Source: Pseudomonas saxonica
GTDB lineage: Bacteria; Pseudomonadota; Gammaproteobacteria; Pseudomonadales; Pseudomonadaceae
NCBI RefSeq assembly: GCF_007858365.1
Contig: NZ_VFIO01000001.1
Location: forward strand, 1,116,001 to 1,180,000
Direction: 5' to 3'
DNA length: 64,000 bases
Shown: one piece after another, positions 1 through 9,131 of the stretch
Layout of the letters: each line of letters begins with the position of its first letter
Numbering within the stretch: the stretch's first letter is position 1
Program-made: the position numbers and the translations under genes
Notes under the pieces: model-generated
What the model was told of the DNA's origin: nothing
The model's database searches: none
The model's input: the letters and a program-made list of their open reading frames with translations, nothing else

Positions 1-1
1 G

Positions 2-2197
2 GTGCACATCAAGCGATGGACCGCCCGACTGGACCGCATCACCGTCGACCGCACGCACCTGTTAACCCGCGGTGACATGCACCGTAGCCTGTGGGCCTAC
101 GACCCCAGCATCGAAGAACAACTGAACGCCGTGCTGGTGGCCGAGCACAACTGCCTGCGCGACCTGTGCCGCACCGATGAAAGCCTTGAAGCGGTCAGCG
201 AATACTTGCACGCGCACCCGTACTACCTGTTGCCCGCCTTCGGCAGCCGACTGGACTGGACCTTTCTCAACAGCAAAGCGCCCGACCTCATCAAGCTTCT
301 GGATGACAGCCTCCACGCGCAGGAAAACATTGCCAAGGCCCAAGCCCACCGGGTGCAAGTGAGTGAACTGATGGGGCGGTATTGGGGTAACAGCGTGACG
401 CTCAATCAGCAAGCGTCCAACAACAGCCAGTTGGTGCAGGCCATCTATGCGCCTGCGGCCGCGCTGCGCACAGAGCAATGGCTGATCAAACTGCAAACCG
501 AACTGAACAACCCCACGCTCAAAGCGCATCTGGACGATTTAAACACCGTCACCAACCGCGCTCATCGTTTAGCCGGTCTGATCGCACTGGAACATTCAGG
601 CGCGACCTTACACGTGGCCAGTGCACAGCACGTGCAGGAGTTCAGCATCCGCATGGCCAACCTGAATGTGTTGCTGAAAAACGAAGACACCTACAAGTAC
701 AACTTCAAACTGTCCCAAAAAGACAGCAACCGCAGGTACCTCAGCGACCTGCAGCGAGAACGTGCCCGGCTCAACGTTGAGCGTTACTACAACTTGTGGA
801 ACGAAGCCCGCTCTCAGCGCTGGCAGTTGGTGCAACAAATACAAAGCAGCCTGACGGTCACCAGCAGTCAGGCGGCCGGTTTTATTGGGGTCAAACTTGA
901 TCTTGATCCACGGCAAAAGGCTTATCTGGATGAAGAGATAAAACGGCTGCGCTCCGGCGTGCGCGGAGGCTACGGCGAAGGGCACGCGGGCGTGGCAGCG
1001 TTTAAAAGTGGCTGGCTGCCGCTGGCATTGATGTTATGGCAGACGCAGGCGTTGAGGGATGCTTGGGTGGAGTTTGGGAAGCATATCACTGAGGGCACGG
1101 ATGGGCTTAAAGAGCGATTTATAATTGGAGGTGCAATAGCAGCTGCGATCTCATCTGCGTTATCCGTATATCAGGCTGTCCATATATCTCTAGTCGAAAA
1201 AGCCTTCAGGGCTGTCCAGATTAACAGCCAAGGTGCAAATGGAATGTTGCTGGCTGTTAAAATTGCGAAGTTGAGTTTGGGCCTTGGAATTTTTATCTCA
1301 CCATTAGCTTTTGTAGGAGCACTTGGTGTATCGATAAGTAATTTCAATAAATGGATCTCAGCTATTCGCACGGGTAGTGCAGGCGAAAGAGCCGGAGCTT
1401 TAATAGCGCTGACCGGAGATACAGGCAGTAGCCTAGTAGGGGGTATATGGACGGTAAGAGCGTGGGTAGAGTTTGCTCCAGTTGTTGCAGCAAGATTACG
1501 AGGCGCAGGGGCAAAGGCGTTAGGTGAGGCTTGGTCATTGAGCAGTAGCCGCTATGCATTCTATGCCGCCAGACTCACCCCGTGGACGCTAGGCTTTATG
1601 GCATTGAGTTACGGGGGGGAGACCATTTACAAATATTACAATCTTGATGAAAGCCAGCGATGGTTGTTGAATTGCTGCTGGGGGAATGAAGATCAAGAAT
1701 GGGATTGGCCCACCCATGCCCAGCGCTTGGCAGAGGCTACATTACAGCCAGTCATTACTGATCACGGTATTACTCAGCCTGAAAATGAACTGGACAGTTT
1801 TCGCACTTTGTCTGTTAGCTTTCCGGGCATGAATGTACAGGCATTGGCGGAAAATCCAATTGAATTTACAGCACAGTGGCAACGAGATAATTTCACCGCT
1901 CTGAAAGAAGTCGGTGAAGAAGTTCGCAAAAGCTGCAAGCTTGTGAGTAATTCCTCTCTCTCACTGCAGTTAAACTTACCGTATGAGTGGTGTGGTCCAC
2001 AGGCAGTCCTATTAATGCGGATTTCGGTTCAGCCTGAACTGGCATTTGCACCACTCGATAACAAAAACCTATTTCTCCATTACCGTATCCCTTTGGATCT
2101 CGTTAGTGTTAATACGCCCATAAAAGGGGTCGCAGGTGTACCTCATATTGGTGCTGCTGAAGTATATGAACTTAAGCCGGAGCACCTCAATGAATAA
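2..2197 (+). CDS. VasX-type T6SS effector, C-terminal part (5' end outside window)
   Basis: This is the last 731 residues of a pore-forming-type T6SS toxin. The frame is open to the window edge, so the N-terminal VasX region and true start lie upstream. The visible part is a charged helical region (about 1-330), hydrophobic stretches near 374-396, 415-445, 475-498 and 525-539, then a soluble tail. A motif LNCCWG near 556-562 recurs as LNSCCWS in the complete toxin at the other end of the window, which supports common family membership. From about base 1080 the gene turns clearly AT-richer. The stop overlaps the next gene by 8 nt. VasX-family toxins insert into target inner membranes; that activity here is inferred. 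Confidence 0.75.
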   Translation: MHIKRWTARLDRITVDRTHLLTRGDMHRSLWAYDPSIEEQLNAVLVAEHNCLRDLCRTDESLEAVSEYLHAHPYYLLPAFGSRLDWTFLNSKAPDLIKLLDDSLHAQENIAKAQAHRVQVSELMGRYWGNSVTLNQQASNNSQLVQAIYAPAAALRTEQWLIKLQTELNNPTLKAHLDDLNTVTNRAHRLAGLIALEHSGATLHVASAQHVQEFSIRMANLNVLLKNEDTYKYNFKLSQKDSNRRYLSDLQRERARLNVERYYNLWNEARSQRWQLVQQIQSSLTVTSSQAAGFIGVKLDLDPRQKAYLDEEIKRLRSGVRGGYGEGHAGVAAFKSGWLPLALMLWQTQALRDAWVEFGKHITEGTDGLKERFIIGGAIAAAISSALSVYQAVHISLVEKAFRAVQINSQGANGMLLAVKIAKLSLGLGIFISPLAFVGALGVSISNFNKWISAIRTGSAGERAGALIALTGDTGSSLVGGIWTVRAWVEFAPVVAARLRGAGAKALGEAWSLSSSRYAFYAARLTPWTLGFMALSYGGETIYKYYNLDESQRWLLNCCWGNEDQEWDWPTHAQRLAEATLQPVITDHGITQPENELDSFRTLSVSFPGMNVQALAENPIEFTAQWQRDNFTALKEVGEEVRKSCKLVSNSSLSLQLNLPYEWCGPQAVLLMRISVQPELAFAPLDNKNLFLHYRIPLDLVSVNTPIKGVAGVPHIGAAEVYELKPEHLNE

Positions 2198-3251
2198 TCC
2201 AAAATATGAACGTTTACCACACGCCGGAGATTTTGAGAGCAAAAGCGGTACAGAGGCGTTTTATCTTTCCCCAAAGCCCTTGCCTACTGGAGCCGCTCCT
2301 TTTACTGGGTTGCAAATGCATAGAGAGGTAAATGATGTATATTTGGATTTCGCTCAGGGTGTCAGAGGCTTGGAGTTCGCTGTTCGAGCTCCGTTAGGTT
2401 CTATCATATTTATGGCGATTTTCTTTGCTGTAGTGAATGTTATTTTAGCCTGCTCAGCTTTTAGTTATGGCCGGCCGTTCTGGAGTACTTTGTTTGAATA
2501 TATTCAAAATCCTTTAATGTGGGGTTTTCTTATAGTTCTAATGATTATGGCAGGTGTTCCCCTTTACCGAAGCATCCATCACATAACCTCTACACCCCCT
2601 ATCCGCTTTAACCGCCAACGCCGCGAAGTCGTTTACGTCCGAGAAAAAGGTCAACCTCCTCTGATTGTTCCTTGGGAAGAAGTCATTGCCAGTGTCACAG
2701 CGGGCACCCTTGTTACCCAATACGCCGTGATGTCCAGCTATTCCCTGATGATTGGGTTGCGTGACAGCAACAGCGGCGAAGTGGTGTGGTTGACACTGTC
2801 CACAGGTCATCCAAGTCTGGCTATCAGCGAATGGGAGGCGCTGCGGGTGTATATGGAGCAAGGCCCGGATGCCTTGCCAACGCCATTACTGATAGACGAA
2901 GAGTTTCAAGAAGGCACCGTGGCGTACTTCCATATGTGCCGGGGGGTGTACCGCGAAATGCACTCTTGGCCGGTGTATGCGTTTGGCTTTTTGACCATTC
3001 AGTTTTGCAGCGGCTGGACATTGCCTTGCCGGTTTTCCCAATGGATAAACACCCGCCCGAAGGCTGCCTTCCCCGAATCGATTCGTGAATGGTCGAAACC
3101 TTTACCCGCCGAACAACACGCTCAGCCCAGCGCAGAATTAGTGCAAGAAAGCGCCGAACTAAATTTGGCCCTTAGCCAAGGGCAAAGCCTGATGGATTAT
3201 TACAAGGTCAAGTTTTCAGAGCCTGAGCCTACGGGTGAAAATAATGGGTGA
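2190..3251 (+). CDS. DUF6708 membrane protein, copy 1; candidate immunity protein
   Basis: A 353-residue protein of the DUF6708 type. The ATG at 2190 lies inside the toxin's last codons (ATGAATAA) with GGAG just upstream, and it aligns with the start of the next paralogue. A conserved N-terminal part (motif GTEAFYLSPKPLP) is followed by two hydrophobic segments at about 68-90 and 108-130. Then comes a soluble domain starting at RFNRQRREV and ending in a WSKPLP motif and charged tail. Genes of this family commonly follow VasX-like toxins, and the position and membrane anchoring suggest protection against the upstream toxin. No function is proven. It may instead help load or stabilise the toxin. 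Confidence 0.7.
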   Translation: MNNPKYERLPHAGDFESKSGTEAFYLSPKPLPTGAAPFTGLQMHREVNDVYLDFAQGVRGLEFAVRAPLGSIIFMAIFFAVVNVILACSAFSYGRPFWSTLFEYIQNPLMWGFLIVLMIMAGVPLYRSIHHITSTPPIRFNRQRREVVYVREKGQPPLIVPWEEVIASVTAGTLVTQYAVMSSYSLMIGLRDSNSGEVVWLTLSTGHPSLAISEWEALRVYMEQGPDALPTPLLIDEEFQEGTVAYFHMCRGVYREMHSWPVYAFGFLTIQFCSGWTLPCRFSQWINTRPKAAFPESIREWSKPLPAEQHAQPSAELVQESAELNLALSQGQSLMDYYKVKFSEPEPTGENNG

Positions 3252-4308
3252 TTCTAAATACAATCGGTTACCGCATGCCGGGGATTTTGAAAATAAAAAC
3301 GGCACAGAGGCGTTTTATCTTTCACCCAAGCCTTTGCCTACGGGAGCAACTCCTTTTACTGGGTTGCGAATGCATAGAGAGGTGAATGAAGTTTTTTTGG
3401 ATTTCGCTCAGGGTGTCAAGGGATTAGAGTTTGCTGTAAGAGCTCCTGTGGGATCAATCATGTTTATGGTGATGTTATTTTTCATAACTGGGCTGGGTTT
3501 AGGTGTTCATGATTATATTGAACATGGGGATTCACCGTTTGAGATATTACTTACTTTGGTGCTTCCTAATTATTACTTTTGGGGTTTTATAACCATCTTG
3601 ATGGTACTGGCTGGCGTTCCCCTTTATAAAAGCATTCACCAAATAACTTCCCAACCCCCAGTCCGTTTCAACCGTCAACGCCGAGAAGTCGTTTACGTCC
3701 GAGAAAAAGGCCAACCTCCACTGATTGTTCCCTGGGAAGAAGTCATTGCCTGTGTCACAGCGGGCACCGTTATTACCCAATACTCCGTGATGTCCAGCTA
3801 TTCCCTGATGATTGGGTTGCGTGACAGCAACAGCGGTGAAGTGATATGGATGACGCTGTCCACCGGTCATCCAAGTTTGGCCGTCAGCGAATGGGAGGCG
3901 CTGCGGGTGTATATGGAGCAAGGCCCGGACGCCTTGCCGACGCCCTTATTGATAGACGAAGAATTTCAAGAGGGCACCGTGGCGTACTTCCATATGTGCC
4001 GAGGGGTTTACCGCGAAATGCACTCCTGGCCGGTGTATGCAGTTGGCTTTTTGACCATTCAGTTTTGCAGCGGCTGGACATTGCCTTGCCGGTTTGCTCA
4101 ATGGATAAACACCCGCCCGAAGGCTGCCTTCCCCGAATCGATTCGTGAATGGTCGAAACCTTTACCCGCCGAACAACACGCTCAGCCCAGCGCAGAATTA
4201 GTGCAAGAAAGCGCCGAAGTGAATTTGGCCTTTAGCCAAGGGCAAAGCCTGATGGACTATTACAAGGTTAAGTTTTCAGAGCCTCAAAACACGACAGACG
4301 CACATTAA
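3244..4308 (+). CDS. DUF6708 membrane protein, copy 2; candidate immunity protein
   Basis: A 354-residue tandem paralogue of the preceding gene. I chose the ATG at 3244 because MGDSKYNRLPH aligns with MNNPKYERLPH of copy 1. A GTG nine bases upstream is possible. It overlaps copy 1 by 8 nt (ATGGGTGA). The N-terminal 65 residues and everything after the second membrane segment are almost identical to copy 1, also at DNA level. The membrane region between them (about residues 72-130) differs in sequence and length. The two copies therefore look like a duplication kept similar by recombination, with a diversified membrane part. The gene ends the toxin operon; the repeat element at 4334 follows. 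Confidence 0.7.
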   Translation: MGDSKYNRLPHAGDFENKNGTEAFYLSPKPLPTGATPFTGLRMHREVNEVFLDFAQGVKGLEFAVRAPVGSIMFMVMLFFITGLGLGVHDYIEHGDSPFEILLTLVLPNYYFWGFITILMVLAGVPLYKSIHQITSQPPVRFNRQRREVVYVREKGQPPLIVPWEEVIACVTAGTVITQYSVMSSYSLMIGLRDSNSGEVIWMTLSTGHPSLAVSEWEALRVYMEQGPDALPTPLLIDEEFQEGTVAYFHMCRGVYREMHSWPVYAVGFLTIQFCSGWTLPCRFAQWINTRPKAAFPESIREWSKPLPAEQHAQPSAELVQESAEVNLAFSQGQSLMDYYKVKFSEPQNTTDAH

Positions 4309-4333
4309 GCAGAAGAGTTGAGCGCAAATCCTC

Positions 4334-4521
4334 GTAGCAGCTGACGAGTAGTGCGAGGCTGCGTTCGAGCGCGAAGCGGTCGCACAATGGACGCCTCGGT
4401 GTGTCAGGTTTTACGACGGCTTTGCCGCCGATCGCAGCCTTCGTGCCTCGTCAGCGATCGAGCGCGAAGCGGTCGTACCATGAGGCCCTCGGTGTGTCAG
4501 GCATTTCTCGTCAGCCGCTAC
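4334..4521. repeat. 188-bp element with terminal inverted repeats and internal 48-bp direct repeats
   Basis: The ends are 15-bp inverted repeats: GTAGCAGCTGACGAG at 4334 and its complement with one mismatch at 4507-4521. Inside lie two 48-bp direct repeats (4361-4408 and 4454-4501) sharing CGAGCGCGAAGCGGTCG and CTCGGTGTGTCAGG. The outer GTAGCAGCTG end matches the shorter elements at 37569, 42691 and 48884. It fills half of the 374-bp gap between the DUF6708 gene and the small exported protein. A plus-strand open frame across it is not a credible gene. It is probably a non-autonomous REP-type element. Confidence 0.7.
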
Positions 4522-4682
4522 AGACGCGCCACTGAAACCAAGCACAGCTCTACCCCGCACCTTTCAGCCTTTGTTACTCAAAACGCAAAAGTCCTTGTTA
4601 AAATCAGGGCTTTTTCGCCCCCCCATACCGCTATAAATTTGTCTCAACCACACAGAACTTGCTCAGCAAGAAGGTCTTTGAA

Positions 4683-4907
4683 ATGTCCAGCAGTATGGGT
4701 ATGGCTAGCGTTTTCGTTTTGTCATCTTTGTTGTTGTCGCCCCTGGCCATGGCGGAAGAATCACCTGCATTCGTCGCCCAAAATGCGGCCCGTGCAGCAG
4801 CCTTTGAACAGCACCAGGCAGAGCTGACAGCACAGCATCAAAACGATGTGCAGCCTCAGCAAACACAAGCTAAAGCCAGCACCACCGATGAAGCGAAAGA
4901 CAGCTGA
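4683..4907 (+). CDS. Small exported protein of unknown function
   Basis: A 74-residue protein. The ATG at 4683 has AAGAAGGT about 8 nt upstream; a TTG eight codons earlier is less likely. Residues 1-24 form a signal peptide (VFVLSSLLLSPLAMAEE) with an AMA-type cleavage site. The mature part is about 50 residues, rich in Ala, Gln and Glu, predicted helical, with no cysteine or known motif. It is followed by a strong terminator, so it is a single-gene unit. I do not recognise a family with a known function. A small periplasmic protein is the most that can be said. Confidence 0.6.
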   Translation: MSSSMGMASVFVLSSLLLSPLAMAEESPAFVAQNAARAAAFEQHQAELTAQHQNDVQPQQTQAKASTTDEAKDS

Positions 4908-4970
4908 TTCGAAGCTCCAAGACTTCCCGTCGCAGTGGGTCACACGTCACTAATGTGACCAACTGTTTCA

Positions 4971-4998
4971 AAAGCCGCTATCATAGCGGCTTTTTTTT
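4971..4998 (+). terminator. Rho-independent terminator after the small exported protein
   Basis: A 10-bp stem AAAGCCGCTA / TAGCGGCTTT with a 3-nt loop, followed by a run of T. A second short inverted repeat, GGTCACA (4938-4944) / TGTGACC (4954-4960), lies just upstream. Confidence 0.85.
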
Positions 4999-5099
4999 GT
5001 TTCGAAAAAAGCTGCGGCCAACCCAGGCGTGCCTTAGAACAAGAACTGACTACTCAACGAAAATAACAACTGCCGCCACTCTCAAGGAGCAACTCACTG

Positions 5100-6419
5100 G
5101 TGAAGTCTTCACTTAAACTCAGTCCGTTATTCATTGCCCTGGCTGCAACGATCCCAACCTTTGCCCACGCCGACGACGAAACCGCAAAAGACGGTTTCAT
5201 TGAAGGCTCCAGCCTTAACCTGCACGCCCGCAACTACTATATGAACCACGACATCCGCAGCCCCCATGCTGATGACAGCAAGGAGTGGGGCCAAGGGTTT
5301 ATCGCTAAATTCGAATCCGGCTTCACTCAGGGCGTTGTCGGCTTTGGCCTGGATGCCTACGGCATGCTGGGCCTCAAGCTCGACGGTGGCGGCGGTACCG
5401 ATGGCAGCAGCATCCTGCCGGTGAGTGATGGCAATGGCAAAGCGCCAACCTCGTTCTCGTCCGGTGGGGCCGCGCTGAAGATCCGTGCGTTTGACACGGA
5501 ACTTAAAGCCGGCGATCTGTTTTTGACCAACCCGGTGATTGCAGGCGGTGAAACCCGCATGTTGCCGCAGACCTTTCAAGGCGTCAGTCTGACCAACACC
5601 AGCTTCGAAGGCTGGATGCTGGAAGGCGGTCAGGTCAGCTTCGACAAACCTTACGATCAAAGCGGTATGCGCCGGCTGACCACCACGTATGGCGACCTCG
5701 GCGATCAGACCACCAAGCACCTGACTTGGGCAGGCGTATCCTGGAGCGGAATTCCCGAGATCACCAGCAACCTGTATGCCGCGCAACTCAAGGATGTATG
5801 GAACCAGTACTACTACGATCTGGACTACACCCACGCGCTGACTGATAGCATCAGCCTAAACCCCGGCGTGCATTTCTATCACACTGAGAACAGCGGCAAA
5901 GCGCTGCTCGGCGACATCGACAACAACACGTTCAGCCTTCACTTGGCGCTGGCAATGGCGGGGCACACCGTGACAGCGGTGTATCAGCGAGTAAATGGTG
6001 ATACCCCGTTTGACTACATCAATGAAGGCGACAGCGTCTATCTGGACAACTCACAGCAATATTCAGACTTCAACGGCCCGAACGAACGCTCGTGGAAGCT
6101 GCAATACGAATACGACTTCGCTGGCATTGGGATCGCAGGCCTGACCTCAAGCGTTTCGTACTCTCGTGGCGAACTGGACTTGACCAAAGCCGACCCCAAC
6201 AGCATCGGGTATGGCAATTGGTATAACCCAGAAGGTAAAAATGCTCACCACTGGGAACGCGATCTGGGCCTCAAATATGTGATTCAGGATGGCAAAGCCA
6301 AAGACCTCGCAGTCAGCCTGCGCTGGGCGACCAACCGCGGCAACACGGCTTACCAAACAGTGGATAACGATGTTGATGAATACCGTGTAATCATCGACTA
6401 TCCTCTGGACGTGTTTTAA
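5100..6419 (+). CDS. OprD-family outer-membrane porin
   Basis: A 439-residue OprD-type specific porin for uptake of small carboxylates, amino acids or peptides. It starts at GTG 5100 with AAGGAG about 10 nt upstream. The signal peptide is residues 1-24 (ending FAHA), and the mature protein begins with the typical [19 protein letters not shown] start of the family. Alternating beta strands follow, and it ends [14 protein letters not shown] with the C-terminal Phe needed for outer-membrane assembly. The length is normal for the family. The substrate cannot be told from sequence, and no linked catabolic genes give a hint. It is a single gene followed by a hairpin. Confidence 0.92.
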   Translation: MKSSLKLSPLFIALAATIPTFAHADDETAKDGFIEGSSLNLHARNYYMNHDIRSPHADDSKEWGQGFIAKFESGFTQGVVGFGLDAYGMLGLKLDGGGGTDGSSILPVSDGNGKAPTSFSSGGAALKIRAFDTELKAGDLFLTNPVIAGGETRMLPQTFQGVSLTNTSFEGWMLEGGQVSFDKPYDQSGMRRLTTTYGDLGDQTTKHLTWAGVSWSGIPEITSNLYAAQLKDVWNQYYYDLDYTHALTDSISLNPGVHFYHTENSGKALLGDIDNNTFSLHLALAMAGHTVTAVYQRVNGDTPFDYINEGDSVYLDNSQQYSDFNGPNERSWKLQYEYDFAGIGIAGLTSSVSYSRGELDLTKADPNSIGYGNWYNPEGKNAHHWERDLGLKYVIQDGKAKDLAVSLRWATNRGNTAYQTVDNDVDEYRVIIDYPLDVF

Positions 6420-6425
6420 ACGATG

Positions 6426-6460
6426 AGCTCAAGGCTGGCCCTTGCTGGCCTTGAGCTTCT
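6426..6460 (+). terminator. Probable terminator of the porin gene
   Basis: A 10-bp stem AGCTCAAGGC / GCCTTGAGCT with a 12-nt loop, followed by a weak T-rich tail (TCTTGGTTG). It makes a TTG at 6442, inside the stem-loop, an unlikely start for the next gene. Confidence 0.55.
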
Positions 6461-6483
6461 TGGTTGTGTCTCATCCCGGCGCC

Positions 6484-8028
6484 GTGGATATCAGTGAGGG
6501 TCGAGCTATTTCATTCTACGTTCGCACACAGGCCCTCACGCGGCGCCGATTGATAACTGCATCTGCCCTGCTCGTGGCGTCAATTCTGTGCATCGTCAGT
6601 TATTTTTTGGTGCGCGAATACCGCAACACCGAACAAGAGGCCACGCGCTCAGCGTTTAATCTTGTGCAACTGATTGATCGTGAGTTACGCAATACCGTAT
6701 CGCTTTACGACACAACGTTGATGAGCTTGATCAATTTGTTCCAAAGCCGTGCCCTCGATTCGTTTTCTGCCCCCCTTCAAAACACCCTGCTATTTCACAC
6801 AGCCAGCAACCTGCCCTCTAACGACGGCTTTTATGTGCTCAATGCAGCGGGCAACGTGATTGCAACTTCAGTACCGGACGTCGTCCTGGGCCCGCACGTG
6901 ACCGAGGAGCCTTGGTTTAAGGTACATCGCGAACTGGACAGTGCAGAGATCTTCATCAGCCGGCCGTTTCAAACCAGCGGTAAAAATGGCGACTGGAGCA
7001 TCCGTTTCTCCCGACGCATGTCAACGGGGGACGGCGCTTTTGCGGGTGTGGCCGTTGCTCAGATGAAGCTGGATTACTTCACTAACCTGTTACGCGGCCT
7101 GGACCTGGGCCCCGATGGTCGCATAAGTCTCTTTCGCACTGACGGCATCATGCTGGTGCAATACCCACCGATCCCCTCCATCAGTACGGGAGAGGATTTG
7201 GGCAGCCACCCTAACTACGTGCGACTGCTGAATGAGGGTTACGGTAGCTTTATCGCCCTCTCTGAAATCTATCAAGCGTCGCGGCTCTACAACTTCTCCC
7301 AGGTTTACAACTTGCCTATCGTGGTCGTGGTGGGCTTATCTACAGAATATATTTTCAGTAATTGGTGGCATACAGCCTTACTGATTGGAACCACCACCTT
7401 GCTGCTGTGCCTGGGCATTATCTGGCTGACTTTGCTGTTGATGCATGAACTGAACTTGCGCCAACAGGCCGAACGCTCGCTGGATGAACTTACCTTTACG
7501 GATCCTTTGAGCGGGTTGGCCAATCGCCGTTTTCTGGATAAAACGCTTGCCGAAGAATGGCGTTTTGCACAGCGCACAGGCCGGCCAGTCTCGCTTTTGA
7601 TGATAGATATTGATCACTTCAAACACTTTAACGACCTCCACGGGCATCAGACCGGTGATGAGGCTATTCGTCGAGTTGCCAAAGTCATCAACATGCACAT
7701 GCGCCGGCCACGAGACCTGGCAACTCGTTATGACGGTGAGGAATTTGCCGTAGTGCTGGCCGATACAGATGCTGCGGGCGCCCGACAATTGGCTGAAGAA
7801 ATCCGCTCATCAGTCAATGCCATGGAGCCTGTGCCACAGGGCAAGCAAAAACTCACGATCAGCCTGGGGGCGTGTACCTGTTATGCCAAGCCGAAAGATG
7901 AGGTTCAAGTGTTGTTAAGCATGGCGGACAAAGCCCTGTACCAAGCCAAGAAAGGGGGGAGAAACCGGGTCGTAGCGATCAACGAAACGGGGCTAAATGC
8001 GATCAAGCCTACCCCCGAAACGCTTTAA
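6484..8028 (+). CDS. Membrane diguanylate cyclase with periplasmic sensor (GGDEF)
   Basis: Predicted to make cyclic di-GMP. With the GTG at 6484 it is 514 residues. The start is uncertain because no good ribosome site is seen and the frame is open further up. One membrane helix at about 22-43 and another at 294-320 bracket a periplasmic Cache/PAS-like sensor region. A GGDEF domain follows, starting at LTFTDPLSGLANRR. The signature reads RYDGEEF (residues 417-421 DGEEF), so the first Gly of the motif is Asp, while an RxxD inhibitory site (RPRD) lies five residues before it. It is probably active, but the substitution deserves a test. It converges with lpxC. Confidence 0.85.
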   Translation: MDISEGRAISFYVRTQALTRRRLITASALLVASILCIVSYFLVREYRNTEQEATRSAFNLVQLIDRELRNTVSLYDTTLMSLINLFQSRALDSFSAPLQNTLLFHTASNLPSNDGFYVLNAAGNVIATSVPDVVLGPHVTEEPWFKVHRELDSAEIFISRPFQTSGKNGDWSIRFSRRMSTGDGAFAGVAVAQMKLDYFTNLLRGLDLGPDGRISLFRTDGIMLVQYPPIPSISTGEDLGSHPNYVRLLNEGYGSFIALSEIYQASRLYNFSQVYNLPIVVVVGLSTEYIFSNWWHTALLIGTTTLLLCLGIIWLTLLLMHELNLRQQAERSLDELTFTDPLSGLANRRFLDKTLAEEWRFAQRTGRPVSLLMIDIDHFKHFNDLHGHQTGDEAIRRVAKVINMHMRRPRDLATRYDGEEFAVVLADTDAAGARQLAEEIRSSVNAMEPVPQGKQKLTISLGACTCYAKPKDEVQVLLSMADKALYQAKKGGRNRVVAINETGLNAIKPTPETL

Positions 8029-8055
8029 CTGCCGCGACGGCACGAATGCGCACCA

Positions 8056-8080
8056 TAAAAAAAGCCACCCGAGGGTGGCC
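8056..8080 (-). terminator. Terminator at the end of the dcw cluster (after lpxC)
   Basis: On the minus strand, GCCACCC / GGGTGGC form a 7-bp stem with a 2-base centre followed by TTTTTTT. It lies 28 nt past the lpxC stop. Transcription from the opposing GGDEF gene also meets it. Confidence 0.85.
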
Positions 8081-8107
8081 TTCAAAACTAGAGAAAGAAG
8101 TTTTTAC

Positions 8108-9055
<948 letters not shown>

Positions 9056-9131
9056 TCAACAAAGGCTGGCGATAATAGCAGACCGAGCCTTTGCTGAATA
9101 CCAATCACCTTAATCCCCCTGATTGATTTCA

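Noticed and set aside
1..4308. Left T6SS module as part of a prophage or IS element
   Set aside because: No integrase, transposase, phage genes or direct-repeat borders are visible; only a composition shift inside the toxin gene.
4361..4501. Direct 48-bp repeats as a possible CRISPR array
   Set aside because: Only two imperfect units, inside an inverted-repeat element, without cas genes.
4351..4827. 158-codon plus-strand frame across the 188-bp repeat
   Set aside because: It consists largely of the repeat element and runs out of frame into the small exported protein; Arg/Ser-rich, not protein-like.
6442..6484. TTG at 6442 as start of the diguanylate cyclase
   Set aside because: It lies inside the hairpin after the porin gene and has no ribosome site; the GTG at 6484 is preferred, although it too is weak.
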